A stretch of DNA of 64,000 bases from Sulfitobacter alexandrii (GTDB taxonomy: Bacteria > Pseudomonadota > Alphaproteobacteria > Rhodobacterales > Rhodobacteraceae): positions 3,658,001 through 3,722,000 of the forward strand of contig NZ_CP018076.1 in assembly GCF_001886735.1 (NCBI RefSeq), written 5' to 3'. Shown here piece after piece: positions 16,836-24,401 of this stretch. How positions within the stretch are numbered: the first letter of the stretch is position 1; every line of letters starts with the position of its first letter. A program made the translations under genes and the position numbers. The notes beneath the pieces were generated by a model, which saw nothing but the letters and a program-made list of their open reading frames with translations, was not told the DNA's origin and did not search any database.

Positions 16836-17429
16836 ATGGCCCAACCGCCCCGCGCATGGCAGCGCATGCTTTCAGGACGCCGGCTCGACCTTCTGGATCC
16901 GACCCCCATGGATGTCGAAATCGAGGACATCGCGCACGGTCTCGCCTTCGTGGCGCGGTGGAACGGACAGACCAAGGGCGATCACGCCTATTCCGTCGCG
17001 GAGCACTCCCTGCTCGTGGAAACGCTTTTCGGTCGGCTCAACCCGCAAACCGGATCGAAATGGCGGCTCGCGGCCTTGCTTCACGATGCGCCGGAATACG
17101 TGATCGGCGACATGATCTCTCCGGTCAAAGCGGCGGTCGGGCCGGGCTATGGCGCATTGGACGAACGATTGACCGCGGCCATCCATATCCGCTTCGGTCT
17201 GCCAGCGGTCCTGCCGGCATCCGTCAAGAAACAGATCAAGCGGGCCGACAGGATCAGCGCCTACATGGAGGCGACCCAGATCGCCGGATTCTCCACCGCC
17301 GAAGCAACGAAGTTCTTCGGACAACCAGATCAAGCCGTAACGGAGGGTCTGGATATCGTGCTGCGCCCACCCGTGGAAACGCGCAACGCCTTTACCGCGC
17401 GACACACGGCCCTGATGGCCGAACTCTGA
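16836..17429 (+). CDS. HD-domain hydrolase (YfbR/5'-nucleotidase-like)
   Basis: 197 aa. HD metal-binding residues are visible: H in DHAYSVAEHSLLV, then LAALLHDAPEYVIGDMISPVK (the HD dyad) and a later D in KRADRISAYMEA. This pattern matches small HD phosphohydrolases related to YfbR, which dephosphorylate deoxynucleoside monophosphates. The start MAQPPRAW is preceded by GGAG at good distance; MENN five codons earlier is possible. It is followed 12 bp later by an acetyltransferase gene in the same direction. Substrate is unknown. Confidence 0.82.
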   Translation: MAQPPRAWQRMLSGRRLDLLDPTPMDVEIEDIAHGLAFVARWNGQTKGDHAYSVAEHSLLVETLFGRLNPQTGSKWRLAALLHDAPEYVIGDMISPVKAAVGPGYGALDERLTAAIHIRFGLPAVLPASVKKQIKRADRISAYMEATQIAGFSTAEATKFFGQPDQAVTEGLDIVLRPPVETRNAFTARHTALMAEL

Positions 17430-17441
17430 TCCCGCCCGCGC

Positions 17442-17933
17442 ATGGTCCAGCCCATCCATATCCGACGCGCCGCGCCCGCCGATGCCCGTGCATTGGCCGA
17501 ACTTCTGCAGGAAATCGTCGACGCAGGCGGCACCACGGCGCTGACCGGGCAGATCACCCGAAAGGACATCGTGGAATGGATGCGCACGTCCGCGCGTGCC
17601 GCATGGCACGTTGCCGAAGATAACAGCGGAGAGATCCTTGGCTTTCAGTGGATCGAGCCGATGGTCGAAGACCCGGAACATGCTGCCGAGATCGCCACGT
17701 TCGCGCGGAAAGGCAAAACCGGAATGGGCATCGGCTCCCGACTGTTCGAAGCGACCGAAACGGCGGCGCGGCAGCTGGGTTACCGGTGGATCAGGGCCAA
17801 CATCCGTGCCGACAACGAGGGCGGGCTGATCTACTATCAAAGCCGAGGGTTCGAGGACTACGGCCGCATCGAGAACTACCGTATGGCCGACGGAACGGTC
17901 GTGGACAAACGGCTCAAACGCTTCGACCTCTGA
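17442..17933 (+). CDS. GNAT-family N-acetyltransferase
   Basis: 163 aa with the GNAT acetyl-CoA pocket: IRRAAPADARALAELL at the start, then GKTGMGIGSRLFEATETAARQLGY (the Q/RxxGxG/A loop, here KTGMGIGS) and ANIRADNEGGLIYYQSRGF. GNAT enzymes acetylate amines on antibiotics, amino acids or proteins; the substrate cannot be told. No clear ribosome site precedes the ATG, so it probably depends on coupling with the HD gene 12 bp upstream. It is convergent with regA, with only 9 bp between the stops. Confidence 0.85.
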   Translation: MVQPIHIRRAAPADARALAELLQEIVDAGGTTALTGQITRKDIVEWMRTSARAAWHVAEDNSGEILGFQWIEPMVEDPEHAAEIATFARKGKTGMGIGSRLFEATETAARQLGYRWIRANIRADNEGGLIYYQSRGFEDYGRIENYRMADGTVVDKRLKRFDL

Positions 17934-17942
17934 CCGCGCCGG

Positions 17943-18494
17943 TCAGCGTGGCGAGCGTTTGGCGAGAATGCGCTGAAGCGTGCGCCGATGCATGTTCAGC
18001 CTCCGTGCGGTCTCGGACACGTTGCGATCGCACAGTTCATAGACCCGCTGAATGTGTTCCCACCGCACGCGATCCGCGCTCATCGGGTTTTCCGGCGGCG
18101 GCGGCATGTCGTCGCCGGTCGCCAGCAAGGCGTTGGTGATATCGTTCGCATCGGCCGGTTTGGAAAGGTAGTCCGTCGCGCCGATCTTGACCGCGGCGAC
18201 AGCAGTGGCGATCGCCCCGTACCCTGTCAGCACCACGACACGCGCGTCTTGCCGCCGCTCTCGCAGTACCTCCACGACGTCCAGCCCGTTCCCGTCCTCC
18301 AGCCGCAGGTCGATCACGGCATAGGCCGGCGGTCTGGCGGTCGCGATCGCCTTTCCTCCGGCAACGCTGTCGGACGTCTCGACGTCGAAGCCACGTTTTT
18401 CCATCGCCTTCGCGAGGCGGCGCAGAAAGGGTTCGTCGTCATCGACAAGCAGCAAGGTCCTGTCCGGACCGAGATCATGTTGCGGTTCAGTCAT
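17943..18494 (-). CDS. regA: Redox response regulator RegA (PrrA/ActR)
   Basis: 183 aa, the usual length. The receiver domain has the acidic pocket DDD (18-20), phosphoacceptor D62 in VIDLRLEDGNG, and K112 in YLSKP. A proline-rich linker PPPPENP follows, then a Fis-type helix-turn-helix (about 147-180, RNVSETARRLNMHRRTLQRIL), which is nearly invariant in RegA/PrrA. RegA globally controls respiration, nitrogen and carbon fixation and photosynthesis genes in response to redox state through its partner RegB, encoded here divergently beyond senC. Confidence 0.95.
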   Translation of the reverse strand: MTEPQHDLGPDRTLLLVDDDEPFLRRLAKAMEKRGFDVETSDSVAGGKAIATARPPAYAVIDLRLEDGNGLDVVEVLRERRQDARVVVLTGYGAIATAVAAVKIGATDYLSKPADANDITNALLATGDDMPPPPENPMSADRVRWEHIQRVYELCDRNVSETARRLNMHRRTLQRILAKRSPR

Positions 18495-18556
18495 CTAGGT
18501 TGCCCTGCAGTTCCCATGCCAGTGAATATGATCCGCGTTTTCAAACGGTCAAATGC

Positions 18557-19168
18557 TCAGGCATTGTCGATGAAACATTGCAGTTTGTCAGCCATCTCCT
18601 CAGGCGTCACCTCGCGGCGGAAATAGTCGACGAAGCCATCTTCGGGCATCACCAGGTAGCTGAATGTCGAATGATCGACCAGATACTCTCCATCCTGGGG
18701 AGGGTGCGCCTTGTAGTAGGTCCGGTACGCCTGGCTCGCCTGTTTCACCTGGGATTCCGATCCGGTGAGCCCGATCATGCGGGGATGCATCGCCTCGGCG
18801 AAATCGCCGACGACCTCCGGCGTGTCACGCGCCGGATCGATGGAAATGAAGACCGGCGTCACCGTCGTACCGCGTTCCTCCAGAATTTCGACCGCCTGCG
18901 CATTCCGGTCCACATCCAACGGGCAGACATCGGGACAGAAGGTGTAGCCGAAGTAGATCAGGGCGGGTTCGGTGATGACATCCTGATCGGTTACGGTTTC
19001 GCCGTCGGCATTGACCAGCTCGAACGGGCCACCGATATCACCAGCCACTGTGGAGGATCTGCACTGCGCGAACCGGTCCGCCCCGGTGGAACGTGTCGTC
19101 AACCAGAACGTGGCCCCCAGGAAAACCACCGCGACGGCCGCCGCGCCAAGTGCCATTGTACGTTTCAT
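18557..19168 (-). CDS. senC: SenC/PrrC (SCO1-family copper chaperone)
   Basis: 203 aa. A single N-terminal membrane anchor (about 6-25) holds a periplasmic thioredoxin-like SCO domain. Copper ligands are C78 and C82 in FCPDVC and H166 in LVDHST. SCO proteins deliver copper to the CuA or CuB centre of cytochrome oxidases and may feed redox information to RegB. Two tandem ATG codons occur at 19171 and 19168; the second is better spaced from AGGAGA. It is the middle gene of the regA-senC / regB cluster, cotranscribed with regA. Confidence 0.93.
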   Translation of the reverse strand: MKRTMALGAAAVAVVFLGATFWLTTRSTGADRFAQCRSSTVAGDIGGPFELVNADGETVTDQDVITEPALIYFGYTFCPDVCPLDVDRNAQAVEILEERGTTVTPVFISIDPARDTPEVVGDFAEAMHPRMIGLTGSESQVKQASQAYRTYYKAHPPQDGEYLVDHSTFSYLVMPEDGFVDYFRREVTPEEMADKLQCFIDNA

Positions 19169-19178
19169 CATCTTCTCC

Positions 19179-19193
19179 TGCGCCAATTGCGCA
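19179..19193. promoter_or_regulatory. Palindrome in the senC-regB intergenic region
   Basis: TGCGC-N5-GCGCA, immediately upstream of the senC ribosome site in the roughly 100-bp divergent region. The cluster is known to be autoregulated by RegA in Rhodobacter, but this spacing does not clearly fit the RegA consensus as I remember it. It is reported only as a candidate operator. Confidence 0.3.
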
Positions 19194-19267
19194 CCTTGAT
19201 CGTTCCCGGGTGCAGACCTACGCTACCTGATCTGACATGCAACGGCCAAAGAGCAAAAGGTGCGCTG

Positions 19268-20641
19268 ATGACGCAGGCCAATATCCGCCCCCTTTCGGGC
19301 CGCACCCGCGCGAACTGGATCCGCCTGCGCACCATGATCGTCCTGCGGTGGGTGGCGATCATCGGACAACTCGTGGCCATTACGGTGGCCCAGGTCATGT
19401 TCGGCCTGCAATTGGCCCTCAGCCTTTGCTATTTTGCCGTCGGCGTTTCGATCATCGGCAACCTGATCGCGACATTCGTGTTTCCCGAGAACAAGCGCCT
19501 GACAGAGCGGGAAAATCTCGCGATGATCATGTTCGATCTGCTTCAGATCGCTTTTCTGCTGTACCTGACCGGCGGGCTGAACAACCCCTTCGCCCTCCTC
19601 CTTCTGGGTCCGGTCACCATCTCGGCCACCGCGCTCAGCCTTCGGTCCACCGTGCTGCTGTGCACCACCGCCATCGTTTTAGTTACGGTGCTGGCCTTCA
19701 GCCACCTGCCGCTGATCAATAGCGAGGGCGAGGTCCTGAAGATCCCGGCCTTGTTCAATTTCGGGCAATGGACGGCGCTCGTGATCGCCATCATCTTCAC
19801 AAGCGCCTATTCCCGTCGCGTGACGTCCGAAGTGCACTCGATGGGGGACGCGCTTGCAGCGACGCAGATGGCACTCGCCCGCGAGCAGAAACTGACCGAT
19901 CTCGGCGGGGTCGTGGCGGCGGCAGCCCACGAACTGGGCACGCCCTTGGCCACCATCAAGCTGACAAGCTCGGAACTCCTCAACGATCTCAGGGATCACC
20001 CGGAACTGGCGGAGGATGCCGCGCTGATCCGCGACCAGGCCGACCGCTGCCGGGACATCCTGCGCGACATGGGGCGGGCTGGTAAGGATGACCTGCACCT
20101 GCGGCAGGCCCCGCTCGAGGCGGTGGTGGCAGAAGCTGCGGAGCCGCACGTGGACCGCGGTATAAAAGTGATCCGCCAGCATGCGCCCGCTCGTGACGGC
20201 GCACGGGACCAGCCCACCATACTCCGCAAACCCGAGATCATTCACGGCCTTCGGAACCTGATCCAGAACGGTGTGGACTTTGCCAGCGAAACGGTCTGGA
20301 TCGAAACCGACTGGACGGACGAGCTGATTTCCATCCGGATCATCGATGATGGCCCCGGGTTTCCGCCGGATGTCCTCGGTCGGATCGGCGATCCCTTCGT
20401 GCGCCAGCGCAAGGTCAGTCAGATCATGGGGGCAAGGCCGGAGTACGAAGGCATGGGGCTCGGGCTTTTCATCGCGAAGACCCTGTTGGAGCGATCGGGC
20501 GCCCGGCTGCGTTTCGCCAACGGGCCGGAGCATCCGCCAAGCGGTGCCGTGGTCGAAGTCATCTGGCCGGTAGAAAAGCTGATCTCCCAGGCGCAGACGG
20601 CAAGCGCGCCGCTGGGTGCAAACCAGCGCATCATCGCCTGA
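19268..20641 (+). CDS. regB: Redox sensor histidine kinase RegB (PrrB)
   Basis: 457 aa. Six membrane helices span about residues 22-180. The ubiquinone-sensing motif GGLNNPF is at 102-108. The H-box HELGTPLATIK has H221. C261 in DRCRDILRDMGRAGKDD is in the place of the redox-active cysteine of RegB. The ATPase domain has N-box HGLRNLIQNGVDFA, DDGPGF and GMGLGLFIAKTLL. RegB phosphorylates RegA when the quinone pool is reduced. ATG 19268 is chosen because the family starts with a short RTxxxWIRLRTM segment. All signalling residues are intact, so it should be functional. Confidence 0.95.
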   Translation: MTQANIRPLSGRTRANWIRLRTMIVLRWVAIIGQLVAITVAQVMFGLQLALSLCYFAVGVSIIGNLIATFVFPENKRLTERENLAMIMFDLLQIAFLLYLTGGLNNPFALLLLGPVTISATALSLRSTVLLCTTAIVLVTVLAFSHLPLINSEGEVLKIPALFNFGQWTALVIAIIFTSAYSRRVTSEVHSMGDALAATQMALAREQKLTDLGGVVAAAAHELGTPLATIKLTSSELLNDLRDHPELAEDAALIRDQADRCRDILRDMGRAGKDDLHLRQAPLEAVVAEAAEPHVDRGIKVIRQHAPARDGARDQPTILRKPEIIHGLRNLIQNGVDFASETVWIETDWTDELISIRIIDDGPGFPPDVLGRIGDPFVRQRKVSQIMGARPEYEGMGLGLFIAKTLLERSGARLRFANGPEHPPSGAVVEVIWPVEKLISQAQTASAPLGANQRIIA

Positions 20642-20669
20642 CCTCGGGCGATCTGGCCGTCAATCAGCC

Positions 20670-20708
20670 TTAACGGAGTCTTAATCTTGGTAGGCAAGAC
20701 TCCGTTAA
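20670..20708 (+). promoter_or_regulatory. CtrA-type box nested in a perfect 13-bp inverted repeat
   Basis: TTAACGGAGTCTT (20670-20682) is repeated as its exact reverse complement at 20696-20708, with a 13-nt loop. The left arm plus the next two bases reads TTAA-N7-TTAA (20670-20684), the full CtrA consensus spacing. The right arm ends 6 bp before the next start codon, which has no Shine-Dalgarno. It could also act as a terminator for regB, though the tail is only moderately T-rich. Confidence 0.6.
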
Positions 20709-20714
20709 TCTTCC

Positions 20715-22214
20715 ATGGCTGGATCGGAACCTGTCGTGCTGTCCTCACCTGAAATCGCTGTCGCGATGCTCGCCGCAGGTGTCGCTGCTTCGGTCGGCCT
20801 CTATTGGTCCGGTCGGCAAGCCGGCCGAAAGACAGAAACGGGCGCGGCCAGCCAAGAGCCGCTGTCGATGCTCTTCGATGCGGGCGTATTGCATCACGGT
20901 ACCGCAACCGCGCTGCGCCGTTTCGCGCTGATTCCGGGGGCACACCTGTGGGACGACCTGCACGAAACCCTCGCGCATCGGTTTCCCGCTTTTCCGGATG
21001 CTCCCGGCGACGGTGAAGCCGGGTGCATCACGCTGCATGCCGACGACGCAGACGACATCCAGCGGGTCGAGATTTCCTGGCGCGGGCCGCTGTGCTGGGT
21101 CACCTGTTCGGATCGGGCACCGTCTGTCGCCGGGGGACATGATCCTGCAGCAACGGCCTCGAAACTGGCGTCGGAAACCACGCCGCATCCTGCGTGGCAA
21201 ACGGATCGGAAAGGCGACGTTATCTGGCACAACACAGCGTACCAAAGCCTTTTCCAGAAAGTCCACGGTCGGCTGCCCGACAAGGGGGACCGGCTATTCG
21301 ATCCAACTTCCGCAGAAGGTGGGACGCGGGCGGCCCTGCACCCGACGCAGGGCGACCCGATCTGGTTCGAACTCATCTCGCAGGACAGAGACGGTTGGAC
21401 CATGCATCACGCCACCTCGATCGATGCATTGGTCAAGGCGGAGGACGCCCAGCGGAGCTTCGTTCAGACCCTGGCAAAGACATTTGCGCATCTGCCGATC
21501 GGGCTCGCCGTCTTCGATCGCGACGATCAGCTCTTCCTGTTCAATCCCGCGATGCTGGAGCTGTCGGCGCTGCCGGTCGCATTTCTGACTGCGCGACCCA
21601 CGATGTTGTCATTCTTCGATCAACTGCGGGAGAACAGACGCATGCCCGAACCCAAGAACTACGGCGCCTGGAGAAAGGAGATCATGGAACTGGTGGCGGC
21701 CGCCGCTGACGGTCGATACCGGGAGACGTGGTCACTGGAAGACGGGCGCACGTACTCCGTCCAGGGTCGGCCCCATCCCGACGGGGCGACCGTGTTCCTT
21801 TTCGAGGATATCAGCGCGGAAATCAGCCTGACACGCAACTTTCGGTCTGAACTGGAAATGACCCAGCACCTGCTGGACAAGGTCGAGGATGCCATGGCCG
21901 TGTTTTCGCCGTCCGGCATCCTCACCTTCTGCAACCGGGCCTATCGGGATCTGTGGCAGCAGAAACCGGATGCGGCTTTCGCCGATGTCACGATCGCAGA
22001 TTGCGTGGCCATATGGCGTCAAACGGCGACAACAGACCTTGGCTGGCAACGGCTTCTGACGATGCCGGGCAGAAAGGGACCGCGGGAGCCTTTGAACGGC
22101 ACAGTCACGCTCCACAGCGGTCTGCGCCTGTCCTGCGTCTGCGAGCCCATCGCCTCCGGCGGAACACTGATGAGGTTCCGCGCTGTGCAGGAGGTTGCGA
22201 CCGCCCTTGCATGA
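20715..22214 (+). CDS. Membrane-anchored multi-PAS protein, candidate kinase-less DivL-type regulator
   Basis: 499 aa. One N-terminal membrane helix (13-32) is followed by PAS-like modules at roughly 48-135, 154-237, 250-367 and 380-490 (for example HLPIGLAVFDRDDQLFLFNP and VEDAMAVFSPSGILTFCN). The protein stops just after the last PAS (LMRFRAVQEVATALA), where related alphaproteobacterial kinases continue into a dimerisation helix and ATPase. No kinase domain follows before tsaE. Rhodobacterales are known to use a PAS protein called DivL to control the CtrA phosphorelay; membrane anchor, PAS array, CtrA box and tsaE linkage fit that, but the identity is inferred. The start lacks a ribosome site. 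Confidence 0.7.
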   Translation: MAGSEPVVLSSPEIAVAMLAAGVAASVGLYWSGRQAGRKTETGAASQEPLSMLFDAGVLHHGTATALRRFALIPGAHLWDDLHETLAHRFPAFPDAPGDGEAGCITLHADDADDIQRVEISWRGPLCWVTCSDRAPSVAGGHDPAATASKLASETTPHPAWQTDRKGDVIWHNTAYQSLFQKVHGRLPDKGDRLFDPTSAEGGTRAALHPTQGDPIWFELISQDRDGWTMHHATSIDALVKAEDAQRSFVQTLAKTFAHLPIGLAVFDRDDQLFLFNPAMLELSALPVAFLTARPTMLSFFDQLRENRRMPEPKNYGAWRKEIMELVAAAADGRYRETWSLEDGRTYSVQGRPHPDGATVFLFEDISAEISLTRNFRSELEMTQHLLDKVEDAMAVFSPSGILTFCNRAYRDLWQQKPDAAFADVTIADCVAIWRQTATTDLGWQRLLTMPGRKGPREPLNGTVTLHSGLRLSCVCEPIASGGTLMRFRAVQEVATALA

Positions 22215-22261
22215 CATGCCTTTTGCCTTGCAGCCGACCTCACCTTGGCTATGCATGAGCC

Positions 22262-22729
22262 ATGACCACCCGATCCCGCAGCTTCACCTTCGCCGATGCG
22301 GAACAAACCGCCCGTCAGGCCGCGCTGCTGGCGCAGGTCCTGCGTCGGGGTGACGTAATCCTCCTGAGCGGCGATGTAGGTGCTGGAAAGACGCATTTCG
22401 CGCGGTCTGCGATCCAGTCCCTGCTGACCCTGCCCGAGGATGTGCCTTCGCCGACTTTCACGCTCGTGCAGACGTACGACACCGGGGATGCGGAGCTCTG
22501 GCATGCGGATCTCTACCGCCTCGCTTCGGTGCAGGAGGTCGAGGAATTGGGGTTGATCGACGCTTTCGAAACCGCAATCTGCCTCGTGGAATGGCCCGAT
22601 CGTCTGGGAGAACTTGCACCGTCTTCGGCCCTTTCGCTGACATTTTCGCAAGGCCAGCTGCCCGATAGTCGAAGCGTCGTCGCCACGTGGCAGGACGACG
22701 GATGGACGGAAAGGGTCATGGCATGGTGA
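22262..22729 (+). CDS. tsaE: tRNA threonylcarbamoyladenosine biosynthesis ATPase TsaE
   Basis: 155 aa P-loop ATPase required for t6A synthesis with TsaB, TsaC and TsaD. Walker A GDVGAGKTHFAR, the SPTFTLV motif and HADLYRL are diagnostic, followed by EWPDRLGE. It overlaps the next gene by 7 bp (22723-22729). TsaE drives the turnover of the TsaBD complex. It is the second gene of the long rightward block that runs to trxA. Confidence 0.95.
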   Translation: MTTRSRSFTFADAEQTARQAALLAQVLRRGDVILLSGDVGAGKTHFARSAIQSLLTLPEDVPSPTFTLVQTYDTGDAELWHADLYRLASVQEVEELGLIDAFETAICLVEWPDRLGELAPSSALSLTFSQGQLPDSRSVVATWQDDGWTERVMAW

Positions 22730-23718
22730 CGGAAGGTGCGCGCGCCGCGCTGGCCGACAACTTTCTGGCGGAAAATGGCTGGGCGGACGCGGCCCGCACC
22801 CGGATCGCCGGTGACGCCTCGAACAGATCATACGATCGTCTGCTGCGCGCCGACGGGACCACCGCCATCCTGATGGACGCGCCACCTGATACCGGCGAAG
22901 ACGTCCGGCCCTTTGTCCGGATCGCAATGCATCTGCGGCAGAACGGGCTGAGCGCGCCGGAAATCCTTGCCGTCGAGGAACGGTCCGGATTCCTGCTGCT
23001 CGAAGACCTTGGCGACGATCTCTTCGCGCGGCTGATGCAGGCCGATCCGGCCCGGGAAACGTCTCTGTACCGGGCCGCCGTGGATGTGCTGATCTCGCTT
23101 CACGGGTGCGAACCCATGCCGCTCGCGGCCTGCGATGCCCAATGGCTGTCGGACATGACGGAACCCCTGTTCGAATGGTACTTGCCGAAGGACACCAGCG
23201 GTCTGCGCACTGCATTCAAAGCCGTGTTCGACCCGTTGGCACAGGCCGTCGCAGCGGCCCCGCACGTGACGATCCTGCGGGACTATCACGCACAGAACCT
23301 TCTGTGGCTACCCGAAAGAACGGGCGTCGCCCGCGTAGGCCTTCTGGATTTTCAGGATGCGCTGGCGGGGCACCGTGCGTACGACCTCGTATCCATCCTG
23401 CAGGACGCCAGACGAGACGTTTCGACCGAATTAGAGACGGATATGCTGGCATATTACCTGGACCGCGTACCGGTTGATCCGACCACCTTCAGACGGGATT
23501 ATGCGGTTCTGGGCGTGCAGCGGAACCTGCGCATCCTCGGCATCTTCGCCCGGCTGGCGAAGCGGGACGGCAAAGCCTCTTATGTTGATCTTGTACCGCG
23601 GGTCTGGAACTATGTTCAACGCAACCTCGCGCACCCTGAACTCAAGCCTCTGGCCGAGGTACTCGCAGACGTGCCGGCACCCACACGCGCGTTTCTGGAG
23701 CAGTTGAAAGCCAGATGA
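22723..23718 (+). CDS. amgK: N-acetylmuramate/N-acetylglucosamine kinase AmgK (APH-like)
   Basis: 331 aa, aminoglycoside-phosphotransferase fold. It has an N-terminal RIAGDASNRSYDRL nucleotide loop, LLLEDLGDDLFARLM, the catalytic loop ILRDYHAQNLLWL and the metal-binding LLDFQDALAGHRAYDLVSIL. This signature and the downstream murU gene match AmgK, which phosphorylates MurNAc at C1 in the anabolic peptidoglycan-recycling route that bypasses de novo UDP-MurNAc synthesis. ATG 22723 has AAGGG upstream. The stop overlaps murU by 4 bp. Confidence 0.85.
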   Translation: MVTEGARAALADNFLAENGWADAARTRIAGDASNRSYDRLLRADGTTAILMDAPPDTGEDVRPFVRIAMHLRQNGLSAPEILAVEERSGFLLLEDLGDDLFARLMQADPARETSLYRAAVDVLISLHGCEPMPLAACDAQWLSDMTEPLFEWYLPKDTSGLRTAFKAVFDPLAQAVAAAPHVTILRDYHAQNLLWLPERTGVARVGLLDFQDALAGHRAYDLVSILQDARRDVSTELETDMLAYYLDRVPVDPTTFRRDYAVLGVQRNLRILGIFARLAKRDGKASYVDLVPRVWNYVQRNLAHPELKPLAEVLADVPAPTRAFLEQLKAR

Positions 23719-24401
23719 CCAGCCTGCCCCTCATGTTGTTCGCCGCCGGTTTCGGCACCCGGATGAAGCCGCTCACCGACACGCTGCCGAAGCCACTGAT
23801 CGAAGTAGCGGGAAAGCCGCTGATCGATCACGCGCTGGCGTTGGGACGGTCTGCCGGCTGTGCGCCTATCGTCGCCAACCTGCATTACCGGGCCGACCAG
23901 CTTCAGCAGCACCTTGCGGAAAGCGACGTCATCCTGCTGACCGAATGGCCAGACATACTGGATACCGGTGGCGGCCTGCGCAACGCGCGCGATGTGCTGG
24001 GGCAGGATACCGTCGTGACGATGAACACGGATGCCGTCTGGTCGGGGCCTAATCCAATCGATCTTTTGCGCGATGCCTGGAACCCCGATCTGATGGATGC
24101 GCTGCTGATCGCGATACCTCTGGCCCAGGCCAAGGGATACGACGGCAAGGGAGATTTCACCATGGACCCCGACGGGCGGCTGACGCGGGGGCCCGGACTG
24201 CTCTATGGTGGGGTGCAGATCATCAAGACGGCGCTGCTTTCCGGGATTCCCGACCGTGCATTCTCGCTGAACGTCCTGTGGGACCGGATGGGTCAACGAA
24301 ACCGCCTCTATGGTCTGAGGTACCCCGGCCTGTGGTGCGACGTCGGTCATCCGGCCGGCATCGGGGTGGCCGAGGACATGCTGGCGAACCCCCATGTTTG
24401 A
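23715..24401 (+). CDS. murU: MurNAc-1-phosphate uridylyltransferase MurU
   Basis: 228 aa nucleotidyltransferase. The N-terminal LMLFAAGFGTRMKPLTDTLPKPLIEVAGKPLIDHAL is the pyrophosphorylase signature; WPDILDTGGGLRNA and NTDAVW hold the sugar and metal sites. With AmgK, MurU turns recycled MurNAc into UDP-MurNAc, giving a fosfomycin-insensitive branch in bacteria that have it. It overlaps amgK by 4 bp and addB by 8 bp, so translation is coupled on both sides. Confidence 0.88.
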   Translation: MTSLPLMLFAAGFGTRMKPLTDTLPKPLIEVAGKPLIDHALALGRSAGCAPIVANLHYRADQLQQHLAESDVILLTEWPDILDTGGGLRNARDVLGQDTVVTMNTDAVWSGPNPIDLLRDAWNPDLMDALLIAIPLAQAKGYDGKGDFTMDPDGRLTRGPGLLYGGVQIIKTALLSGIPDRAFSLNVLWDRMGQRNRLYGLRYPGLWCDVGHPAGIGVAEDMLANPHV

